A DNA stretch of 64,000 nt from Emydura subglobosa. Lineage: Eukaryota > Chordata > Testudines > Chelidae. Positions 55,625 through 64,000 of this stretch are shown here, piece by piece (position 1 is the stretch's first letter; every line of letters starts with the position of its first letter). The notes under the pieces were generated by a model. The model had not been told where the DNA came from and ran no database searches. It saw only the letters and a program-made list of their open reading frames with translations. Made by a program: the position numbers and the translations under genes. The stretch covers positions 70,548,111 to 70,612,110 of the forward strand of contig ML679956.1 in NCBI GenBank assembly GCA_007922225.1, written 5' to 3'.

Positions 55625-57000
55625 CTTTGGGCATAAAATAAAGTTTATGACACAGTATTTTAAAACAAACTTAATTAACTACAGTCTCCATATTTTGAAG
55701 GAAGTCAACATATAGTACTGTTTTCTTAAACAAACTTTCAGCAACCTGTCTCCTGGCCTGTGTTATACAGGAGGTAAGACTAGACAAGCTAGGTCTTAAA
55801 GTCTAAAGTCTATGAATCTATGACTGTCAGGCTATCTGGAGTGGCTTACGAACATGAGTGCCAACCTCAGAGCAGACTGTTACAAACCAGGGCACAAACT
55901 CCAAATTGGTTGTGTGTTCTATAATTAGATTTCATCAACCAAGTATAAAGTGTGGACTCCTCAAGTTCTATAACAGCCTTAACATGGAATCACAGTCCCC
56001 TTGGGCATTCCGGTCTATCCTGCCACCTAGACAAGCCTGCCTTCACAACAATAATCACAGCAATATTCACATATTCAATATTCACCAGTCACTTACCCCG
56101 GGTCAATTGTACCTTAGATTTCTCACCAAAGAAAATGCTTGTAGCCAATTCTGTAATAAACTAACTAAAGGTTTACTAACTAGAAAAAAGTTATTTACAT
56201 GGTTAAATAAGGTGAACATATGCATATAAATGAATTATGATGTCAGGGTCCAAAAGGTAACAAACTGCTGTGATATACAAGCTTTCTATGTCCTTTAGCG
56301 CTAACCCACGCCAAGCAGCTTGGGGGATCCCTTGTTTATGCTTCGAAATACTGCCCTCTCCAAATTCCAAGCAGTACAGTGATACTGTTCCTTCTGATCA
56401 GGGATTTTTATTCCCTTCCCTCAGATTTCAAACTGACAGGACAAGGGCTGGCACCTATCACCTCTTCATGGGAAAAAGGAACAATCAACAAAGTCTTTGT
56501 CCTTTGATGTTTCACAATGGCTCGTTTGTTTTAAATGGGCCTTCTTCTGTGCAGGACCACAACTTTACATTAATTAATGCTACTTTCCTGTTTGGTGAGT
56601 TACACAGTTTCAGTAGTTTACAGTGCAAACATTCAATATAACTTTATACCATGGGATACAGATGTTATAAGAAAGACCAATACATGCAGCATCCTTCAAG
56701 CATTTCATCAAGTCTAAAACTGAACACATTCTTATAAACTTAACATCTGTTTTAACATCACACAGGCGAGCCAGATTGGTTTCCAGCTATACATTTGTTG
56801 GTGAAGCCAAGGGGTCTTGGCATGAGCTGGCACCTGGTCTGCCAGCATAAATATCCTTGCGCTCATGCAATAATTTCCCCCTCACATAGTTTAGTGCATA
56901 CCACGCATAATGGTGGTACATGCAATTGAAGAAATACACTGAACATTTTAAAGTAAATATAATTAAATGAGATATCTCCCAGCAAATACAGACAAACATC
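55625..57000. other. Upstream intron without recognised exons
   Basis: Intron DNA upstream of the domain I S6 exon. Apart from the CR1-type end at 55755, the stretch 55860..56860 looks repeat-like, but I cannot name it. No domain I pore exon was seen. Confidence 0.45.
55755..55827 (+). mobile_element. CR1-type 3' end
   Basis: GCCTGTGTTATACAGGAGGT, AAGACTAGACAAGC, then AAAGTCTATGAATCTATGA is the sense version of the CR1-like 3' end seen reversed at 39950. Only the last part of the element is present. Confidence 0.75.
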
Positions 57001-57002
57001 AG

Positions 57003-57130
57003 AATTTAATTTGTTAAGACAATTTGTATTTGTAATTTTATATTCGTATTTTGTATTTATAATTTGTATAGAAGATAATTTTATTTGTATTTGTAATGCA
57101 ATTGTATTTGTATTTGTAATTTGAATAGAA
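57003..57130. repeat. AT-rich simple repeat
   Basis: Degenerate repeat of the type TTTGTATTTGTAAT, with runs TTTGTATTTATAATTTGTAT. No coding or regulatory content is evident. Confidence 0.8.
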
Positions 57131-57590
57131 GACAATTTTGTGTATAAGACATTCTAAAAGACACTAGAAGTAAAGGACAAGAAACTACTATTTCTTTGAC
57201 AGAGAAGAATGAAAGAAATAAGTGGTCAACATGGCATCAAAAAGGTACTGCTCAGAATTAATGTATGTAAACAAACCAAATGTAATTTGGAAATGGACAA
57301 GGGAGGACAGAACCAGCAAGAAACCTTAGTCAGTTAAGGCTAGCAGGAAAAAGATAAGGGGTGGGATACCTTTGCTATGAACCACATAACACAGCTGGGG
57401 CAGCATATAGGGGCTATAAAAGCTCCAGAGTCTGCCAAAGGAGAATTCCTCCCCCCACCCCCCATGCAGGTATTTGCGAGGGCAGCCATTGTCTGCTCAA
57501 TAAGACCTTTTCTCACATGTAATACTATTGGAATTCATGGCAGTACTATTCCTGCATAGGGCACCCTGAAGGGGTTGCTGTAACATAGGC
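57131..57590 (+). mobile_element. LTR-like block with TATA box
   Basis: GCTATAAAAGCTCC at about 57413 is a TATA box in a short promoter-like context, followed by a C-rich run and GCTCAATAAGACC at about 57496, a possible poly(A) signal. This order fits a solo LTR, but its ends and duplications were not found. Confidence 0.4.
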
Positions 57591-58164
57591 TACGTCTACA
57601 TTAGGAACTGTACAAACCTCCATTTGCATTGTTGTGCCATAACTCCCCTATTGTCCACATCTTAAGCCCTGAAGCACATGTCTGAAGGAGAGTAGAGGGT
57701 ATGAAAGCCAGCACTCATGAAGGGTCTGGGGTGTGCACAAGCCTCTGATGTGGCATGGCCCCATACCAGTGCTACAGTGAAGTACTGCAGGACAGGGACA
57801 AGGAACATGTACCAAGTCCCAAGTTTCAGTTGTCCCCAGGCCCATTCTCACAACATATTGAACCCTTTTCAGTCTAACCCTTACCTACTGTGTAAAGATC
57901 CCTGGCCCCATTGCCAGTGGTAGTAGCGAGCTGCGCTGACCACTTTAAAAGAGTTTTCCACTGCACTCTGGATCAGGACAGGGGAACATTGTTCATGTTC
58001 CAAAAGCAGACACCTGGTCTGCCAAGTGCACAAGGGTGCTGATCAATGTGTGGTCAGAGTACTGCTATATTCTCCAAATGGAAGCAATATAATTTTTTAA
58101 ATGTTACTACAGGGGTCTTAACATTATTTGCCTTTGCTCCTTTCTTGGAGGCTGCAAAAGTTGT

Positions 58165-58590
58165 CTGAGAATGAAGGTCATGGACCTGCGGATAAAGCCT
58201 CTCCACCCTCTTGAGGAACCTGACCGACATGGGATGGGAGAACAGCGATCTTCCCTCTAGCGGCTGATGGAAGGCCGAAATGGCTGCCAGGTGAACCTTC
58301 AACAAGGCCAGCGCCAGACCCCGGAGCTTTAGCTAAAGCAGGTACTCCAGGATCGCCTGCATAGGTGAGAGGCTGGGCAGATTACCCTGGGACTCCACCC
58401 AACAGGTAAACTGCCTCGACTTAGCCCGATACACGACCTGTGTAGAGGGCTTCCTGCTGCCAAGCAGGACTTGTTGGACCTGCACTGAGCAGACTCTCTC
58501 TCCCTCCGTCAGCCACAGAGCCTCCAGGCCATGAGGTGCAGGGAGTCCAGGTGCAACAGGTGACCGTGGTCCTGGGATAGAAGGTCGTGC
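58165..58590 (-). pseudogene. DIRS G recombinase, N-terminal remnant
   Basis: Frame 58054..58305 contains LKVHLAAISAFHQPLEGRSL and SVRFLKRVERLYPQVHDLH; further upstream the B-like sequence continues in other frames to about 58560. The sequence leaves the B pattern at about 58165, so the catalytic domain is absent. Confidence 0.8.
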
Positions 58591-59470
58591 CGCTTCAGGA
58601 GCTCTAGGGGTGGGGCAATTGAAAGGTCCAGCAGCATGCTGAACCAGTGCTATCTCGGCCAGAACAGAGCAATGAGTATAACGTTCGCCCAGTTCCTCTT
58701 TATTTTCAGCAGGACCTTGGGTAGGAGCAGAACGGGCGGGAATGCATACATGAGGGTCCCCGTCCAGTCCATGAGGAACGCGTCGGAAATCGACCCAGTC
58801 TCACGACCCCGGAGTGAGCAGACCCTCAGACACTTTGTGTTCGAGGCTGACACAAATAGGTCCAGTTGGGGAACGCCGCACTTCTGGAAGATCATAGCCA
58901 CCACCTCTGGGTGCAATGACCAGTAATGGCAGGGTAGAAACGACCTGCTGAGACGATCCGCCTCGTCGTTCCCCACTCCCAGGAGATGAGAGGCAGTCAA
59001 GTGGAAATCATGCCTCACGGCAAAGTCCCACAGATGGATAGCTTCCTCACAAAGGGCTGAGGAGCATGCTCCCCCATACCTGTTTATGTAAAACATGGCT
59101 GCGGTGTTGTCCGTCAGCACCTGTACCACTCTGCCTGTCAGGAATTAGAGGAACACCCTGCACCTAGGTGAATGGCTCTCAGCTCCTTCACTTTGATGTG
59201 CAGGTGCCTCTCCTCCCCTGACTAGAGCCCCTGAATGCCTAGGTTGGCGCTGATGTGGGCTCCCCATCCTATGTCCGACGCGTCTGAAATTAGGATGACC
59301 GATGAGACCAGCTCCCTGAACGGAACGCCCTTTATCACTGCCCTGGGAGTCCATCACCAGTTTAGGGAGGCTAAGACAGGCAGGGAAACTGACCACCGGG
59401 TCCAATGGGTGTCTGCTCGGCACATATACTGAGGCTAACCATGCCTGAAGCAGTCTGAGCCTCAGGTGAG
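58590..59470 (-). pseudogene. DIRS G RNase H and Dam-like domain
   Basis: Open frame 58650..59129: VQVLTDNTAAMFYINRYGGA, HLLGVGNDEADRLSRSFL (RNase H), then VPQLDLFVSASNTKCLRV, ISDAFLMDWTGTLMYAFPPV and WANVILIALFWP (Dam-like). A break at about 59145 parts it from the RT. The motif FPP is again in place of NPPY. Confidence 0.82.
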
Positions 59471-59474
59471 CTAG

Positions 59475-61118
59475 TCATACTATATACGTGCAGGCCGCCA
59501 TGTGGCCTAACAGCTGTAGGCAGTGCCTGGCTGTTGTCGTGGGGCATCGGTGCAGCTGGGAGATCATAGAGACCATCGCCTCGAAACGTGGCTGAGGCAG
59601 GAAGGCTCTGGGCTGGGAAGCATCTAGGGTGGCCCCAATGAGTTCTATACATTGCACTGGGGTTAGTGTGGACTTCTGCTCGTTTATGAGCAGTCCCAGC
59701 CTGCTGCATGTGGAGCAAGTGAGGGTCACGGTCTCCTGCACTTGAGACCTGGACCTGCCCCTGATCAGCCAATCGTCCAGGTAAGGAAAAATTTGCACAC
59801 CCTTTCGTCTCAGGTGGGCAGCCACTACTGCCATGCACTTGGTGAACACCCTTGGAGACGGAGATAGGCTAAAGGGCAGGGCTGTGAACTGGTAGTGGGA
59901 GCCAGCCACCGTGAAACGGAGAAAACACCTGTGGCAGGGGAGGATAGACACATGAAAGTATGCGTCCTTGAGGTCGAGGGCGGCATACCAGTCTCCTGGA
60001 TCCAGGGAAGGGTTTATGGAGGCTAGGGAGACCATGTGAAACCTGAGTTGTCTGACACATTTGTTTAGACAATGCAGGTCTAATATGGGTCTCAGACCCC
60101 CTTCGCCTTGGGGATGAGGAAGTACCTCGAATAGAACTCCTTCCCACTTCTGCCTTGAGGGACCATTTCCACCGCTCCTATGTTGAGGAGGGTGTCCACC
60201 TCCTGCCAGAGGAGTTACTCGTGAGAGGGGTCCCTGAAGAGGGATGGAGGGGGAAGGTTGTTGGAGGGGGGAGGTAGATGTAAACTGTAGGGCATAGACC
60301 CCTGAGACTATCCGAAGGACCCAATGGTCCGAAGTGATCTTTGCCCATTCGGGATAGACAGGCCTTAACCTGTTTAGGAAGGAGCCCCTGCTGGGGAGCT
60401 GAGGATGAGTTGGTGGGCTGATTTCTCCTTCTAAACCCCTATTCCTATCCCTATTCCTATAGGGTTGAAAAGGCCTGGGCGGAAGCCTTAGCTGCTGCTG
60501 CGCCTGGGGCCGTGACTGACACCTGGAAAACTGGGGTGTGTATAGGCCCAGGGAGTGAAGCATGGCCCTGGAGTCCTTCTTACTGTGTAACTTCGCATAG
60601 GTCTGGTTGGAGAATAGGGCTGACCCATCAAAGGGGAGGTCCTGAATAGACTGTTGCACCTCCTGGGACAGGCCCGAGGACTGCAGCCACAAGCACCTTC
60701 TCATACAGATGGCGGAGGCTATGGCCCTGCCCGCCGAGTCAGCAGCGTCACAGGACGTCTGGAGCGCTGCCCTAGCTACTGTGGTTCCTTCCTCCATGAT
60801 GGTGCTAAAGTCTGCAGCCTGGTCCTGGGGCAGGGCCTCAGCGAACTGCCTGAGGGAGTCCCACAAGTTGAAATTATATCTACTCAGGAGGGCCTGATGG
60901 TTGGCAATCCTGAACTGCAGACTTGCCATGGAATAAACCTTTCTCCCACACAAGTTGAGTTTCTTATTGTCTTTGTTCTTGGGAGTGGACCCTGGATGAC
61001 CTTGCCAGTCTCGCTGGTTAGCCGCATCTACCACCAGGGTTCCCGGGCTGGGCTGAGTGAACAGATACTCAAACCCTTCAGCCGGGACATAATATTTTTT
61101 CTCGGCCACCTTTGACAT
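59475..61118 (-). CDS. DIRS G open gag-RT frame (547 codons)
   Basis: The longest open frame in the window. The first 250 codons are gag (KKYYVPAEGFEYLFTQPSPG, LRQFAEALPQDQAADFSTIM, IQDLPFDGSALFSNQTYAKL). The rest is RT: GGLRPILDLHCLNKCVRQLR, DWYAALDLKDAYFHVSI, FPYLDDWLIRG with an intact YLDD, and IELIGATLDASQPRAFLP. Between, about codons 292 to 338 (60105..60250) the frame differs from the one used in the other copies, where the same bases encode a VDTLLNIGAVEMVPQ-like segment; two compensating shifts can explain this. It ends at a stop after TYIV. It may be translatable but is not a complete pol. Confidence 0.75.
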   Translation of the reverse strand: MSKVAEKKYYVPAEGFEYLFTQPSPGTLVVDAANQRDWQGHPGSTPKNKDNKKLNLCGRKVYSMASLQFRIANHQALLSRYNFNLWDSLRQFAEALPQDQAADFSTIMEEGTTVARAALQTSCDAADSAGRAIASAICMRRCLWLQSSGLSQEVQQSIQDLPFDGSALFSNQTYAKLHSKKDSRAMLHSLGLYTPQFSRCQSRPQAQQQLRLPPRPFQPYRNRDRNRGLEGEISPPTHPQLPSRGSFLNRLRPVYPEWAKITSDHWVLRIVSGVYALQFTSTSPLQQPSPSIPLQGPLSRVTPLAGGGHPPQHRSGGNGPSRQKWEGVLFEVLPHPQGEGGLRPILDLHCLNKCVRQLRFHMVSLASINPSLDPGDWYAALDLKDAYFHVSILPCHRCFLRFTVAGSHYQFTALPFSLSPSPRVFTKCMAVVAAHLRRKGVQIFPYLDDWLIRGRSRSQVQETVTLTCSTCSRLGLLINEQKSTLTPVQCIELIGATLDASQPRAFLPQPRFEAMVSMISQLHRCPTTTARHCLQLLGHMAACTYIV

Positions 61119-62770
61119 AGGGACGACAGAGGAAGGGGTTTGCTACAGGGCCTTTACATTCTTAAGGACCCTTTTGTGGACTGGGAGGGTCACTCTCGCT
61201 GGGGCAGCCACCACAAGCACATTAAAGAGGCTGTCCTTGGCTTCTTCTAACTCATTCACCTCCAGCCCCAAGTTGGAGGCCACCCTCTTGAGCAGCTCCT
61301 GGTGTGCCCTGAAATCCTCCAGTGGTGCCAAGTGGTCCTGGGAGACTGCCTCATCCGGTCAGGAGGAAGAGGACTGCCGAGGCACGTCCTGCGGGTGCAC
61401 CCCCTCCTGGCGAAGGGTTGAGGGTCCCCCTCCATGGGGTCCTCCTCCTCCTCCGAGGAGTGGTGTCTGTGGGCCTTCTCCTGTGCCAGGGGCATGGACT
61501 GCACCCCCGATGACATAAGGGATTGGGGCCCCAGCCCCATCTGGATACCCCATGAGGCCCAATAAGGCCATTGTTGTGGCCATTGGCCCTGGGGCCAACC
61601 CGAGGCTGACTGCGCCACAGGCTGTGATGCTTTATGGGGGCGTCAGCTCTCCTAACGACTGCCCCCCCGGGAGACCCCGAGTCACTGGGCTGGCGGTGCC
61701 GCATATGTCCTTGATCCTGGGCACCCTTCCGTGCCAGGGACCGCCCTCTCGACGCCTCCAACCTGGAGGACGATGAGGACGGCCTCCATTGCCACGATTG
61801 ATACTGATGAACGGAGGTGCGCTCTGAAGAGCTAGAGGTATTGGAGCGTCGTCTCAGTACCGATGATTTCCACTGCCACTTGCCTTGCGGCCCTGCAGAA
61901 ATCTTCAGTGACCGAGGTCAGCGACGCTCCGAGCTCCTCGGTGCCGAGCCGGACTCTGGCGACCGGGTTCTGCGCCGCAGTGCCGAGTCCTTCAATGGCG
62001 ACTGGGTTCTGCGCCACCTCGGTGTGGGCAATCTCCTCGGTGCCAGGGATCTGGAACGGGAGCTATCTGAGCGCCACCTGGAAGACCTCAACTGGTGCCG
62101 CCTCCTGGCATGCGCATCCTCTGGTGCCGGAGATCGACGTCGGCACCAAGAGGGAGACTCCGCGTCCTGTGCTGGAGCAGGTTGGCTTGACAACACCGAC
62201 CTGGAGAGACTGCTGGGGGAGCAGCTCTGCTCTACCCTCGAAGGCCATCCAGCGGGAGATCTTCCTCCCTGTACCAGGGATCTCCACCGCCATTCAGGGG
62301 GACCCAACGTGGGTTTCCCCCGTGACACCGTCCCTTCTCCCCCAGCGGAGGGAGGGGGCAGAGGTGATGTAGACAAGGCCAACAAGGCTCTTGCTGCCTG
62401 AAAAGCCTCCGGTGTTGACAGCATCGGCAGAGGCATCGCCCACTCCCAGGAGTAGGGGGAGGCTCCCTGACTGGAGATGCAGGCACTGGAGAAGACTTGA
62501 TGGGCTAGGTCCGGTGCATCTCCGTACTCGACCCTGCCCACACTGATGGCGCAGGGGAGTGTCCGTGCTCCGCACACTGCTTCTTCCTCTTTGGTGCCGG
62601 TGATGTTGCGCGGTTCTGAGTCAAGGCCGGTGCTGGCGGTGCGCTCTGTACTGAGGTCATGCTCGGTGCCGAGGTGGAGTGGGCCGGCTCGGACGCTGGG
62701 CGGAGCGCTGCCTCCACCAACAGGGCTTTCAACTGGATTTCTCAGTCCTTTTGAGTCATCGGTTTAAAAG
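61119..62770 (-). pseudogene. DIRS G gag, N-terminal half
   Basis: Frames 61143..61331 (LEDFRAHQELLKRVASNLGL), 61256..61618 (GWPQGQWPQQWPYWASWGIQ), 61918..62577 (arginine and serine-rich) and 62505..62732 give the rest of gag. A stop separates 61143 from the large frame. Arginine and serine runs (SSRWRSDSSRSRSLAPRR) suggest nucleic acid binding, as an inference. Confidence 0.65.
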
Positions 62771-63257
62771 CCCTGCAGATCTTACACTTATCTTTTCTGT
62801 GCGCTTCCCCCAAGCACTTAAGGCAGCCGTCGCGGGGGTCGCTGAGCGGGAAGGCCTTCCTGCAGTAGGCACATGGCTTCAATCCCGGTGACCAGAGCGT
62901 AGTCCGGCCACTCAAAGTCCCCGCAGGGACTTGCCTTATCCCTAACTACTCTTAACAGAATTTAACAACTACTTAATTAACTAAAAGTAACTTAGAATAT
63001 CAAACAAGTCCAAACAAGAGGAATAGTACTTGCTGAGAGCAAGGCTAGTTCCAGCAACTGTCACGGGTGGAAAGAAGGAACTGAGGGGACGTAGGGCTGG
63101 CAGCACCTCATATACTGTGGCATGTGCGTGGGACTCCAGGGGGCGCCGGAGCCGGCCCTACAGGATCTGCTAAGGAGAAAAAAGTTCCGGGTAACTGTGC
63201 ATGGAGGCGTGCACACACCTATAGTGGAATGGACATGAGCAAGCACTCAAAGAAGAA

Positions 63258-64000
63258 CTCATAACCTTAAACTGGTTTGCAAATGACAGTTAGCTATCAG
63301 ATGTTGCCAGCTTCCAAAGCCACCCACTTCTGCACCGATACAGCTTTTTGAAAATGAGTGGTCTGGCACTGTATGGTTGGTGTAAGCTAGCACAGCTCTA
63401 TGAAGATCTGCTTCCTCATTTGGAAGTTCAGAATACACTGATCGTCAGTCCAGGTTTCCAAATGATGTGACGCCACCAAATTATGCTGGTTCTGACCAAA
63501 AGCAGCAGTCCATCCATGGGTATACCATGGCAATACTGGCAGTCACAAAATCTATTCCATGGAACCATAAAGGATTGTCACTCATAGCCAAAAAGTATGT
63601 CAAAAGATTCTGGCCCAATTCTGTCCAGCATCTTGCAGATCAAGTACTGCACCACATGAACAGTTGTTCTGAAAGAAGTAGCAGGAGCAAAACCACATAA
63701 TTTTGGACTTGCTCCTTGTCTTCCACCCAGTTTGTGAGCAGGAGCTGCCATCAGCAAATGTGTGAAGGCAGCAGACTGTACCAGCAACACACAGTAAGGC
63801 AGATCCTATAATGTCTCCTGTGATGCATAGAACTCTGAGACATCACCCCTGAAATGGCAGTGCTAAAGTCGAGGATGTGCACAATGTGGATACTCAGCGC
63901 AGATATGGGGCACATGCACTAGAAATACACAGAAAACTCCGAGGATGTGTGCAAGTGTAGACATAGGTTTAGAGTATTGCTCTGGGCTGTGAACCTGTTC
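63258..64000. other. Intron sequence, possibly old DNA transposon
   Basis: The end of the window holds the phrase GTGTAGACATAGG (about 63955), which resembles the inverted GGCTACGTCTACA at 57590 on the other side of G. The frame 63578..63790 has no recognised family. A DNA transposon that hosted G is possible but not shown. Confidence 0.3.

Larger units (their letters stand above)
58165..63257 (-). mobile_element. DIRS-type retrotransposon G (3' truncated)
   Basis: A 5.1-kb copy close in sequence to B over most of its length. The right end is present (CCTATAGTGGAATGGACATG, then CACTCAAAGAAGAA). From right to left: gag (60440..62770), RT (59470..60440), RNase H and Dam-like (58590..59470), and only the N-terminal part of the recombinase (58165..58560). 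The rest of the recombinase, the complementary region and the left end are missing. The RT has an intact YLDD box in a 547-codon open frame, so G is the best-kept copy even though truncated. Confidence 0.92.

Noticed and set aside
61817..62401. 194-codon plus-strand frame over DIRS G
   Set aside because: Antisense of the arginine and serine-rich part of gag in G; low complexity makes both strands open.
63578..63790. Minus-strand frame with alanine-rich start near the window end
   Set aside because: No family match, short, and no splice or promoter context; likely part of an old repeat.
57588..63967. DNA transposon with ends GGCTACGTCTACA and TGTAGACATAGG that would contain DIRS G
   Set aside because: The ends agree only partly and no target duplication was found. 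Kept as a remark in the feature list only.
1..64000. CRISPR arrays, bacterial operons, tRNA or rRNA genes
   Set aside because: Nothing with regular spacers, no cloverleaf and no rRNA sequence was seen; the spliced Nav gene and repeat classes show vertebrate DNA.

Overview
This is vertebrate genomic DNA, most likely from a reptile and probably a turtle. It holds the middle part of a voltage-gated sodium channel gene on the minus strand. Nine short exons, spread over about 53 kb, run from the S6 helix of domain I (55439..55624) to the S3 helix of domain III (2331..2504). All nine have usable acceptor and donor sites, phases that fit together and no stop codons. The protein belongs to the SCN5A/SCN10A/SCN11A (tetrodotoxin-resistant) group. 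I cannot name the paralogue with certainty; several segments look nearest to SCN10A or SCN5A. The gene continues past both ends of the window.

The introns are packed with retrotransposons. Seven DIRS-type (tyrosine-recombinase) elements are recognisable: A 9632..22055, B 12959..19199 (inside A), C 23790..28634, D 33289..38670, E about 39262..47712 (truncated), F 41704..44541 (inside E) and G about 58165..63257 (truncated). All lie on the minus strand, the same sense as the sodium channel. Read on the minus strand, each retains some or all of this order: 5' terminus, gag, reverse transcriptase (RT), RNase H, a Dam-methylase-like domain, tyrosine recombinase (YR), internal complementary region (ICR), 3' terminus. 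A-D keep a visible ICR. Two terminal families exist: A and D share one end sequence; B, C, F and G share another.

Other repeats are layered on top. A Ty3/gypsy chromovirus fragment with a chromodomain lies on the plus strand (47715..about 50905). A solo LTR with a 5-bp target duplication (10878..11349) sits inside A. A hAT-like element with 8-bp duplications sits inside F (42148..43054) and another in an intron (52209..52834). A 273-bp inverted-repeat retroposon with 13-bp duplications and a hammerhead-like core lies at 2923..3195. There is a MIR-like SINE, two CR1-type 3' ends, and several LTR-like blocks including 1..1865.

By region: 1..1865 LTR-like repeats; 2331..7167 three exons (domain III start and end of the II-III linker); 7168..22855 an intron filled by A and B; 22856..22981 a linker exon; 22982..29191 an intron holding C; 29192..32574 three exons of domain II; 32575..51451 an 18.9-kb intron holding D, E, F and the gypsy fragment; 51452..55624 three exons from domain I S6 to domain II S1-S2; 55625..64000 an upstream intron holding G. 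The only functional host gene I can support is the sodium channel. The transposon reading frames are mostly broken; G keeps a 547-codon open gag-RT frame.
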